Shown here piece after piece: positions 10,901 through 19,652 of a stretch of 19,652 nt of DNA. Below the pieces are notes generated by a model, which was not told the DNA's origin, did not search any database, and was given only the letters and a program-made list of their open reading frames with translations. The DNA is from Antrodiella citrinella (lineage: Eukaryota; Basidiomycota; Agaricomycetes; Polyporales; Steccherinaceae), in the NCBI GenBank assembly GCA_004802725.1, contig SGPM01000360.1, positions 7,079-26,730 on the forward strand, read 5' to 3'. The translations under genes were made by a program, and so were the position numbers. Positions within the stretch are counted from its first letter, which is position 1, and each line of letters starts with the position of its first letter.

Positions 10901-13340
10901 AGAGCTGTGCAAGAGCTTCCGCAGTAGGCTTCCACAGCGGTCGTAGATTTACTTTGAGCTGAGCTGTACAAAATGTGAGCTGACTCGTCACTCAATTTAG
11001 CACCAATTTTGTTACCTATCAGCCACCGTACGGCCAGATCTGCCCCAATCTCGTCATCGTCTCTCAACACCTGGCCCAATCTCGAGATCCTCAGCACGCG
11101 TTCGCGGACACCTTGAACGTCCAAAGAGATTTCCTCGGCTTGCAAAGCTCGCGCGATGACCTCGGTCGTGCCAGCAGAGGGTTTCATAGCACGAGATGCC
11201 AAAAGCCGGAGGATGCTTAGCCGCAGAACACGAGAGTGGGAGAGTAGAGAATCTTGCAGGGACGGGTACAGTCGTTCCAGCGGGATTGGCGAAGCAAACG
11301 TGGTGCTGTGTTCTGGTCAGCCAATATAACGTACGTTAGTCAGAAGGAAGTACCTTTTGGAGAGCAGAGACATTAAATCCTCTAAGCAATAGCCTGACCA
11401 TGCCCATTTCTCGATGATAGTTGCTGTCCACACCGGCAGGTCGATCTCGGAAGACCACTCGCTGGCAGGCCTTTTGGAAAGAGCGTCCAAACAGCTTCCG
11501 ATCAGCCAAGAGGAGTTGGTGGCAGTTGCCTCATAATCCATAACAGGATCGGAAGTTTTCAGTGCATCGTTTACGAGTCGAATCAGCAGGGAACTGAGCG
11601 ACGGGAATAATGGGGAGAGCATGAGAACTGGATTCAAATCCAGCATCTAGAGGATGGACCATTACATTAGAGCGCAAAAGCGAGACCGTTGTGCGAACTC
11701 ACCTGATCCGATGACGAATCCCACTTGTTGAACCTCTGATTCATCCATTTTTGCAGCTTCGCATTCCAGGCGGTATCAGAGAGGTCCAATCGGCCATTCG
11801 TACACAACGTGGCGAGCAGTTCCAACGTCTTGCCTGTGTGACTCTCCAATGTCTGCGGGACCATCTTGACAACTTGAGGCAAGGCCAACATTTTCCAGCC
11901 GCCCCAATTCAGGTCACTTAGAGCACCACACAGCTCCAGGGCGAGAACAGGACGTTTTGCGACATGGGTGAAAACCTGGCGTCCGGGACCCAACCACAGT
12001 GCCATCTCGCCCGCTGTCAAACATGCCGTAACGAATTTCAGCGTTGAAGCGTGGAGCTCGTCACACAACGGGAGCGTCTGAGCATTCAATACAAGGGTAG
12101 ACAACTGAGGTTCTATGGTTGAATGCGTCACATAAGGATCAAGACTCGTGAAACGAAGCACTCACGAGACAGCCTAGATCCCTGACGAACCGAACAGGGG
12201 ATGGTCACCACTTCAAGGAGCCTCCGAATGTGCTCCACCTCAGTGCGATCGATGGAGGCTATTTGATGAATGAGGTACTCGACCGTCGGCGTATACTGCT
12301 CGGCACTTTTGCAATGATGGGCTAACGCTGTCAACGACCGGCGAAGTACAGTGTAGACATCGTCGGGATTTTCTGAGCTGAGGTAATGGCGAATCAAAGG
12401 CGCGAAGAGGGAAGCAGTGGTCGTATGGAGAGTTTGGGAGACCGACTATGCATCTCATAAGTAAAAAGGACCCAGTAAAGCAAGGATGGGACGCACTTTG
12501 CAAGCGGAGACCAGACACCATGCTCCAACCTCTGAGTTACTCCCTTTCACTATGTCCACAATGCATATTTCCCTTGAAGACGTTTTCATACGACGCAGAG
12601 TACTTCCCCACATTTCCGCCACTGCTCGCTGCACTTCGGTGTTGCATTTCGGTATGACTGAGGAGAACAGAGGCCACACATCTTGAATTGTATCCGTGGG
12701 TATAAGTACGTATTTGAAGAGGGCGGAAAAAGTCTCCAAAAGCGCTGTGAAAGTGGGTGCCGACAGTGACCGGGGAAGCAGTACCAGCAGACGGCCAAGA
12801 ATGTCAGATGAACGTGGTGACAGAGTGACACGCAAATCATGCGTGAGGTTCTGCAGAAGGCTGTAAGTGTCGTCAATACCTAGTAGCAATTTCAGAAAGA
12901 AAGTAGGACGTACTCTAGTAGTGGTTTCAAGGCCTCATCATCTGCGCCTTCCGCTGCCGTGAACCATAAGTCGATGACTTGCGCCCAATGATGCAAAAGA
13001 AGCGGCATAGACGATGACAGTTCGCTAGCTTTGTCCGCGAATGACAGGAATGTTGGAGCCAGGCTCAACTCCCTCCATTGTTGAATAGCCTCATAAAAGT
13101 GGGAAGAGTTGTCCTGGGGAAGCATAAGCTAGTGCCCTAGAGGAGGATCTGAGGTACGTACCGCGATATCTTCGTCAAACGATTTCTTCTGTAGCGCAGA
13201 TATAGGATGGACCTCTTTCAATGTCTGCTGATAGGATTGGAACTGAAGACTAGTGGTTAGCACGGGCGCCCTTGAAAATAAAAATTGTGACATACTCTGA
13301 AGCGCTTTGCCGGTCTCTCGTATGTATCATCCTCTGTCAT
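4928..13340 (-). CDS. utp20: U3 snoRNP / SSU processome protein UTP20 (DRIM family)
   Basis: Fifteen exons: 13340-13296, 13242-13162, 13113-12914, 12860-12497, 12445-12166, 12112-11703, 11646-11354, 11305-11016, 10963-10671, 10616-7210, 7155-5562, 5510-5357, 5304-5162, 5110-5019, 4967-4928. They sum to 7686 nt, exactly 2561 codons plus stop, close to yeast Utp20 (about 2490) and human UTP20 (about 2785). The start ATG 13340 gives a short tail with PAKRFR, a likely nuclear signal, before the conserved HFYEAIQQWREL segment. The rest is mostly HEAT-like helical repeats; the DRIM-type region LWKPTAEALAQLSHRFGDL begins near residue 660. Acidic runs occur near residues 1025, 1575 and 2365. The C-terminus is basic (KRKQQRNVVKKDSRKRK), as in the family. 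Known role: nucleolar component of the 90S pre-ribosome needed for early 18S rRNA processing. Two introns (10670-10617 and 5561-5511) are multiples of three without stops, and the last intron decides the terminus; the unspliced form would stop at 5015. Confidence 0.93.
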
Positions 13341-14014
13341 GATGAAGCTGTTATCATATAGACCGAGATACGACCTCGTGATGCGTCCAAAAGATGAAGG
13401 GGATGGGGTCGAGAAAGGTTTGAACGTGGAGGACAAGAACTTGAAGTGGTCGAACCGTGCAAGGGCTGCGCGCGCTAAGATTCAAAGTCAAGTTATCAGA
13501 TCTGGTAGAAAGATAACCGTACCTTCCCGCTCACTGGTTGCGGAATACACTGGGTTTGAGTCTCAGATCTCAGAGCCTACACGGTCTCTCTGAGTTCTTG
13601 TACCCGTAAGTGTTTAAGACCACGTCGTTTGTGTACGCCCTTTGTTTGATTAGCGCAGATACTCGTCTTATGTCGATCATTGATTTCATCCTGCTAATCA
13701 TGCGATGCGTCCGTATGTTTCACGCACTCTCGGTCACCGACAGTCGAGCATGAGTAATTTGAAGTCAAGTCCCTTTCCTGAGATTTTCTTCGTCAGCGCA
13801 TGTATCTATGTCTCCGATTCCCCGTGCACAAACGTACGAAATGCGATGATTCATTAACGTATCCAAAATATGCCGAAGCACGGAGTGGCGACTCTTCTAC
13901 AAACTGACCGACCATGACCTCTGTCTTCCCTTCGTAAAACAGATCGCAGACCACTCTATCAAAGTAACCCACGGGATTTCTTAACACAAACCGCGCACGC
14001 GCACTAGAAGCAGC
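13341..14014. other. Intergenic region upstream of UTP20
   Basis: This gap should contain the UTP20 promoter (minus strand) and the 3' flank of the deaminase pseudogene. An 84-codon plus-strand frame (13339-13593) overlaps the UTP20 start codon but shows no family motif. I see no RNA gene, no long repeat and no recognisable regulatory motif. Confidence 0.45.
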
Positions 14015-15998
14015 TCACGCATCAAGCATGAACTGTGGCGGCAGCCGGACGGTCTTAACACCGGAGTAATCGTGCGTGTCATCGCTGTCAGATGGAGCAG
14101 AGGCAGGCGATGGCTGGTTGCTGAGCGGTGGTGGCGTTGTCATACGTCGCAACTTCTCTAGTAGCACGGATTCCAGCGTCGTAAGAACGTTCTCGGGTAG
14201 CCACGAAGGAGGAATCCAGAACGAGAAAACACTGTGAGTTCCTGGCAATGCCACAGAGAGCTCGAAATGGGCCGAGAGTATTTGACCAAGCTCCCAGCAG
14301 ATTGGGCAGCATTTCTTCGACACGCCGATGGCGAGAGGAAACTGGACTCACTGTCAGCAGCGACCGAAATAATGAATGAGGACATACCTCTGACTCGCGC
14401 AAAGGATTGGTATCCTTATCAGGGCCTCTCAATTTAGCATACATGAGTGCCATAATGCCCGCTTCGCAATGGCACCGACCCTCCAATTTCAGCTTGGCAC
14501 CCAAGCCCTCAACAATTTTCGTGATCGCAGGCTTGTATCGCTCCTCGTCCAGCACATCCCGGTCGCGCCAATCGGAGAGTAATGCAGTAACCTCGCTGCG
14601 AACCCTCTCGTCTCGCGCCGTTGTGTTGTCCTCGGGGGGAGCGTGGAGTGAGGAATAGAGAGGAGAGAAACATGAAGGGATGTACGGGTTGATTTCTGAA
14701 ATAACTTCATGCTTGTCAGATAGCCAGTAGCAACGACGGACGCTGCCAAGGAGTCGATATCGCGAATGAAGAAGTTGGCGTGTGAATATTCCTCTAGCGA
14801 TTCCGACTTAAGTACTAGAGTAGTGCAATGAAATGAGCGGACGCACCTGCTTTCAAGTCGCTTTCTAACGTGCTGTCGTCATCATCCCGATCCTCATCAT
14901 TTGATGCACCAGGAACTGCACTCTTATGTTCAAGAGGGAAAACTGAGAAATCACGTAAGTCAAACGGTGATCGTAAAAAAATGGGAGTTAGACCTTGGCG
15001 TAGGATTTCCATAACTCAGCAAGCATGCTCTTTAAGAGTCCGTGCAGGAGGTGCAGGAAAATCCCAAGTTGTCCCCGAGCTTCCGCGGATGCGTCTAGCC
15101 TACAAGATGCCACTACGGACTCAAATATCAGCTTCAGTAGTTCAAGGAAAATTGCGAAGCCCGGTCGTCGGACGTGATACAGACCAGGTGTGTCTTGATC
15201 ATGTTCAGCAGATTCTGCGGATTGGAGAACGCTCAAGACATCGGGTTGCGATGGAGGATTGAACGTGATCTCATCCGGGCAGTCCTGGGGATTCCACAGA
15301 TTCAAGTTCACCTTGGCGTTGGGAGCAAATTAACGACCCAAAAGCTGATTGCCCTTGTCTCGTATCTTTGAAAGGCATCGTAACGCGACGAATTGATTCA
15401 GTGCGTCTTGGCGGGCACCGTGACCAGGCGTATTTCGGAGCTGGTATCTTCTGAAGACTAAATTCCACGTATGAGGCGTAGGGTAAAGGTCTACAAACAA
15501 TATCTGCGTGAAGAGGATATGGTTAGAAGTTTACGGAGACTCACTGTTCTGCAAGAGTCTGTACGTCAACTCCGCTGACTGAGAGAGTCTAAATCTCGAC
15601 TGCGATAGGTTGAAATATCCGAGATATCACAATGCGCGGACTGAAAAACAAAATCCATGTCAGATGATTTCCTTTGCGTCATCCTCGACTCACCTGGTGA
15701 GGCTGCTGTCCACACCGAGATCGGAGGCAATAACGGCAACGACTTGATTATGCAAATTGTAAATGTTACCGCAAGATAGTATAGAGGATAGATGACTGAG
15801 GGCTATCATTTGGCTTCGGAGAGGATGTTTCATGCGGCGACGACCTGTGCGTGCGCCGGCTACTGTGTTCAGGTTGTTCGGAGGGTAATCCCACATCGGT
15901 TTGGTCGTCTGTACAGCCCTAAGCAGGGAAGAAAGAGACCAGATACGAAATCTGATATCTTTTTTACCGACAGGCATTTGAAGTGAGTCTGTTTTCAT
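14015..15998 (-). pseudogene. OTT_1508-like nucleic acid deaminase, degenerate
   Basis: The 3' part is well preserved. The exon ending at 14388 encodes EGRCHCEAGIMALMY, and after a 46-nt intron (14387-14342) the last exon encodes AIGVSKKCCPICWELG and ends at TGA 14015. The HCE and CCPIC motifs match the zinc-binding and catalytic motifs of the fungal OTT_1508-like branch of the deaminase superfamily. Upstream blocks can be followed on the same strand: 15503-14994, 14942-14847 (acidic tail DEDRDDDD), and a block below 14815 with SHANFFIRDIDSLAASV. They do not join cleanly: there is a frame change near 15441-15450, an in-frame TAA at 15332-15330, a one-base misfit across the 51-nt intron 14993-14943, and an unresolved frame change between about 14740 and 14680. 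The 5' end is uncertain; ATG 15998 or 15977 lies in an open frame ending at a donor at 15693. The substrate of fungal members is not known. I favour a decaying gene; a more complex exon structure or indel errors are alternatives. Confidence 0.6.
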
Positions 15999-16189
15999 GG
16001 CAGGTGGTCGAGAGGAACAAATATCATGATGCAGAGAGGCGGCAGGCGGCGGACCGGGATAACATCGTTTCTTGGTTTGGTCATGTTTGGTCCTCCACCT
16101 ACACGGTGTACGTGGGCGCCGCAGCTTCGACCTCTTAATCGCTTTCCATCTGTATCGCTGCTCACTAGTCACTAGGCCTCACTACCAGC

Positions 16190-17891
16190 ATGTCTTTGCT
16201 GAAGAATATTGGAAACCTCGCATCTATGTTCGCAAGTGTATCCGTGCATAGCTCGTCCCAGAGACATCGCGACGAAAACCATTCACCCATCTCTATAATA
16301 CCTCCGGATGCTCTGGAGATCATTTTCTTCCATGTCGTGGATTCTGCGCACGTAAAAGCCTCCAACTTCAGGGTCACAATGTTTCCTACACTGACTATAA
16401 CCAGCGTATGTCAGCTGTGGCGCAGCGTCGCCTTGGACAGTGCTCGACTGTGGACAAAAGTCTGTCTGACTTTCCCCACACTTGCCCTGAGATACCTTCA
16501 CCTTTCCAAACTCGCACCTCTGAAAGTCTCGTGGTACTCAATATCTCCAGATGCCGAAAGGGAAATTTGTGTAGCGGAGGAAGTCTTCGTCCAGCTGCAA
16601 CCGCACACGAAGCGGATACAGCGCCTCCAAATCGAGGCCCCTACCGGTATCATCCTCCACGTTCTCAACGGACTTGAGAAGGATCTTCCAGCACTCGAGG
16701 TATGCCACATTAACGACACCTCTGGGCCTCGGCAATCCGAGATAATCTCGTCGTCATATAGGGTTTGGGGGGTCACTATACCGATCTCCTTCAATGCGCC
16801 GCGACTCCGCGAGCTGGCTTTTGCGTATGTCTAATATGAACATCACATCGTCATCGATTCTCATAGACGATGGATATTACAGGAAAGTCCGTCTGAATCT
16901 CGTCGATTTGACGAGTATCCTTAGTGCAGTCGCGGATGTCTTGGAGCACCTGCGCCTCGACACGGTAGCCATATCTAGGGAGGATTCGGAGGAATCCACA
17001 GCTGAGCCAGACAACGAGCCAGGCATAGCTGCTATCGTTCCTCCACCCAGAATCCATCTAAGTCGACTCAAAACCTGCCGTTTTTCTCGCTGCGATGCAG
17101 CGACACTGGTCTTGAACGCAGTTCGCTTCCCCATCACCACACAAGTAGAGCTTGTCTTGGATTCATCTTCCTCCGACGCCACAACCAAAATCACCCCCGA
17201 TACACAAGAACTTCTTCGGTCATGCTTCCAACACACCGCCCTAGGCTGGAACCAGCGGGGTATTCGCTCCACCTCTACCATAAGCGAACTGGACGGATCT
17301 GACAAGGGGCTCAGTATCGAGGGAGCAACTATCAACACACCTCACGTGGGCATCATTCTATGTCGATCCTTGGTGGATTGGTCCTCCATCGTCTTCCTAG
17401 AATTTGGTGGGAACCTGAAAAAGATAGTTCAGAGCTATCCTCCCCGCGGTCCCCCGCAACAATGTCGCATGGACTACGCCGATTACCCCTTCGAGACGTG
17501 GTATTCGGTATTCGACAGCCTGCCTGCCCTGACGACACTCGTTGTCTACGATGATCAGGTGACTGGCATACAGAATATGATGGAGGTGCTATATGCACCG
17601 GAACCTCGATGCTGTCCGAATCTCCGCTCCCTCACGATGGTCGGCTGGGACTTTGACTTTAAGGTCACTGTCAAAGACATACAGACAATCAGGGAGACTG
17701 GTGGGCCGAACGATATCAGAGGCTCAAGCATCGCGATCTTCCTCTACTATATCAATATGGTCATTCAGTCTCGAAAGGATACGGGTATCCCCCTCGACGA
17801 GTTGCGATTCAAGCGTTGTCGCTTGCACAAGGCAACGACAAACCTGTTCAAAGCCCTGTTTGCGGATTTGAAGGTTATCGCGGAGGTTTGA
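16190..17891 (+). CDS. F-box domain protein with LRR-like C-terminus
   Basis: Two exons, 16190-16824 and 16883-17891, joined in frame across a 58-nt intron (GTATGT...ATTACAG), give 547 residues. Without splicing the first frame ends at TAA 16831, just past the donor. Residues about 34-90 form a typical Agaricomycete F-box: ISIIPPDALEIIF followed by TSVCQLWRSVALDSARLW. The remainder has irregular leucine-rich segments (LPALEVCHIND, APRLRELAFA, LPALTTLVVYDD, CPNLRSLTMVGW) spaced like the degenerate LRRs of these proteins. Family members are presumed SCF ubiquitin-ligase substrate receptors, binding Skp1 through the F-box; the substrate here is unknown. It is transcribed away from the deaminase pseudogene. 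The stop TGA is followed directly by TAG, and a probable intron follows in the 3' UTR. The gene appears intact. Confidence 0.82.
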
Positions 17892-17908
17892 TAGCGTGAT
17901 GAGAAAAG

Positions 17909-17958
17909 GTGAGTCCTTATGGATTTGAGAATGGAACCGCCAGCTCATGTGCCAATAG
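17909..17958 (+). other. Probable 3'-UTR intron of the F-box gene
   Basis: A 50-nt segment starts with a consensus donor GTGAGT after AAAAG and ends CCAATAG, the same size class as the coding introns in this window. It begins 18 nt after the stop codon, so removing it would not change the protein. No transcript evidence is available here. Confidence 0.45.
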
Positions 17959-18725
17959 ATGCACTTGCAGCATCTTTGACTTCGCGCTGTCCCTCGCTCT
18001 CTACTTAGGACTCCGCAGAGAACCTGAACTTGATTCGTCTTGTTTTTTCTATGCGCTTATCTTGCTCACATCACCTTCGTGTCCATGGGTTCTTTCCCGT
18101 CTCAGTCAACGGGGGTCATGATATTGCCACCCCCGGAGGTTCGACACCGCAAACTTCAAAGACCAACGACCTTCTCCCGTATATTGTCTCGTCTCCAATC
18201 TCATCCATGCTTTCCTCTTGTCACTTTTGCTATCCTCATTTACACGCTCTCGTTGCCTCTCGTTGCTCCAAATCTCCGGTGATTGGGACTCTTCCTTCTT
18301 GTGCCGACCTGATTCTGTACGCCTTCAGATATCCTGTGCTGCAGCATGTACCATACATGTACAATATACCGAACTCGATGTATATACCAATCCTCAATAT
18401 TTTGCAACTTACGCCTCGATCAAGCACTCTCCGAGTCCGCCACATTCTTACATGTCAAGCTACAGCGATCGAAGCGCCCGAGCAGACAAGTACTGATACC
18501 AAGGTTAGAGCAGGTGGCCATGAAGTAATACACGGTAACGACCTTTTATCGTCTGAGTGTCATGAGATTGCAAGAAAATGAGTACATGAATCGTGTTTAA
18601 TCATGATTACACCAGTCTAATCGACGAAGCGCTTGCTCGCTCAGCTTGCCACTCCGAAACGTCGCCTATGTTTCCCTTTCCCCCACCGCAGGAGGGGATG
18701 AGTCCGCGGATACGACGCATATGGA

Positions 18726-18792
18726 GACTGTCGGTTTAGGTGCGTGTGTCGAGACTTCGACGGCGGCACGTCCTAATGGAGCCCCGACAGTC
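18726..18792. repeat. Nested inverted repeat, potential stem-loop
   Basis: Four nested complementary pairs are visible: GACTGTCGG (18726-18734) with CCGACAGTC (18784-18792), TTAGG (18736-18740) with CCTAA (18772-18776), CGTG (18743-18746) with CACG (18767-18770), and GTCGA (18748-18752) with TCGAC (18757-18761) around a GACT loop. Together they would fold into one long interrupted hairpin. It matches no RNA family I recognise. Confidence 0.55.
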
Positions 18793-18810
18793 AGCCCGTA
18801 TATAACAGGT

Positions 18811-18844
18811 CGAGAGGGGTCCCGCAGGTTTTCCCCACCTCTCG
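18811..18844. repeat. 7-bp inverted repeat, potential hairpin
   Basis: CGAGAGG at 18811-18817 pairs with CCTCTCG at 18838-18844 around a 20-nt loop that itself has GG and CCCC runs able to extend pairing. It lies just after a TATATAA (18799-18805) and 20 bp from the nested hairpin. Confidence 0.5.
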
Positions 18845-19345
18845 TGCTTACCACCACGCCTGGTTTCCTTGCGCTACCGCCGTTTCTTCCTTTCGCTACC
18901 CTCTCAGAGCGAGAAGATTAGAGCAAGGTCAGCCTAGTCTGTCGTGTCACGGTTCATTGTTCCAATCGCTCAGAAAGGAGAAACTTGAGAAAAAAGATTC
19001 CTGGAGCACTTGTATCTCACGAGGAAGGTCTGCACTGTTAAATTGATCTGCATGTTCGCTTTCCTGCCAGTGAGGCCGCAGCCTCGCCACAGTGAACTCA
19101 GGCTCTCAGGTCCGCGTGAGCCAATTATCGTAGTCCAGACCTGCTATTCAGGCCTGTTCAGGTTCCTGCAATTTTCTTGGACAATTCTTCGCCAGCAGAG
19201 GAATGTGTGTCAATGGTTTGAGGAAAAGATAAGCACAATTGGTTGTCCAGAATGACTGCGATATAGTATTACAAGTGAGATCCGAGAAAGCAGGTCATGA
19301 GGAAGATGAGACATAGGAAATCAGAATATCGGAGAAACAGGCGTT

Positions 19346-19652
19346 CTATGGCTTTTCATCCAAGCATTTCATGAAAGCGTCGTAGGTCAAAATGCTCTCC
19401 CGTGCCACGACCAACTCCCGCACGTTCTTCTCAATATCCTGCCACTTCTGCTGATGTCCTTGCTTCTTCGCTTTACGCCAAGAACCCAAATAGTCCCCTT
19501 GGAAATCTTCGTATTTCCTGTGCACTTTGGAAACCAAGCTCCTCAAGTCTTCAATCCAATCACTGAAGTATGCCGAGTATTCTTCATCCGCTGTCTCCAT
19601 GATTTCTTCGAACACGCCCGATCTTGTGAGGGACTTTTGCTTTGCGTCGCCA
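19346..19652 (-). CDS. Unknown protein, C-terminal fragment at window edge
   Basis: The frame is open from the right edge to a stop at 19346, about 102 codons, and its start lies outside the window. The sequence is strongly charged and helical, with many E, K and D residues and aromatic spacing (for example DWIEDLRSLVSKVHRKYEDF and KWQDIEKNVRELVV), suggesting a coiled or alpha-helical tail. I recognise no family. An in-frame ATG at 19570 could be taken as a start, but the frame continues upstream with similar composition, so a partial gene is more likely. The pyrimidine-poor minus-strand composition and even codon use favour coding. Confidence 0.5.
   Translation of the reverse strand, partial: GDAKQKSLTRSGVFEEIMETADEEYSAYFSDWIEDLRSLVSKVHRKYEDFQGDYLGSWRKAKKQGHQQKWQDIEKNVRELVVARESILTYDAFMKCLDEKP

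Larger units (their letters stand above)
17892..19345. other. Intergenic region without a supported gene
   Basis: After the F-box stop the plus strand is pyrimidine-rich (about 18040-18330), giving long but featureless open frames such as 18030-18581. These lack domain motifs and overlap other frames of equal length. 18700-18850 contains inverted repeats described separately. No tRNA, rRNA or recognisable transposon gene was seen. Confidence 0.45.

Noticed and set aside
11628..11643. A tRNA T-arm-like hairpin, CTGG-ATTCAAAT-CCAG
   Set aside because: It lies across the start of UTP20 exon 7, and no acceptor, D or anticodon arm surrounds it.
13339..13593. An 84-codon plus-strand frame upstream of UTP20
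   Set aside because: It starts over the UTP20 start codon on the opposite strand and has no family signal; most likely a shadow in the promoter and 5' UTR region.
16001..16172. Extension of the deaminase 5' frame up to 16172
   Set aside because: The frame stays open, but its first codon is not ATG, the sequence is arginine-rich and low in complexity, and it runs close to the divergent F-box promoter; ATG 15998 or 15977 is a more cautious limit.
18030..18581. A 183-codon plus-strand open frame after the F-box gene
   Set aside because: It is pyrimidine-driven, rich in S, P, C and H, lacks any motif, and competes with other open frames of similar quality; it looks like UTR or intergenic DNA.
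18646..18720. Hammerhead-ribozyme-like words (CCGAAACGTC and GATGAGTCC)
   Set aside because: The required CUGAUGA core is not exact, and the flanks do not form the needed stem II when the words are arranged as a permuted hammerhead.

Overview
This window looks like nuclear DNA of a mushroom-forming basidiomycete (Agaricomycetes). The coding regions are cut by many short introns, mostly 46-61 nt, with GTRNGT-like donors and YAG acceptors. Several proteins belong to families that are expanded in Agaricomycetes: a divergent F-box protein, a TPR protein and a fungal OTT_1508-like deaminase. The left edge (positions 3-12) carries ambiguous bases, which suggests a contig end.

Layout, left to right. 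1-1660 holds no gene I can support, only short repeats. 1664-3517 (-) is a TPR-repeat gene broken by an in-frame TGA and a frameshift. 3807-4747 (+) is an intact four-exon gene for the gamma subunit of the RNA polymerase II CTD kinase CTDK-I (Ctk3). 4928-13340 (-) is an intact 15-exon gene for UTP20, the giant HEAT-repeat protein of the small-subunit processome, reconstructed here as 2561 residues. It converges tail to tail with ctk3, with about 180 bp between the stops. 14015-15998 (-) is a degenerate OTT_1508-like deaminase gene whose catalytic 3' end is still readable while its 5' two thirds carry a stop and several frame breaks. 16190-17891 (+) is an intact two-exon F-box protein gene followed by a probable 3'-UTR intron. 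17892-19345 has no convincing gene but contains a run of nested inverted repeats. A partial gene of unknown function enters from the right edge (19346-19652, -).

The two conserved genes serve basic gene expression: Ctk3 acts in transcription elongation and UTP20 in pre-rRNA processing. They are not an operon and have no evident shared regulation. The main biological contrast is that 7.7 kb of UTP20 coding sequence plus ctk3 and the F-box gene read cleanly through every inferred splice junction, whereas the two lineage-expanded neighbours are each broken more than once. That argues for real pseudogenization rather than poor sequence. I did not find a clearly new molecular system. The most interesting items are the decayed deaminase with a preserved active-site module, the splice-dependent C-terminus of UTP20, and the structured stretch near 18.7-18.85 kb.
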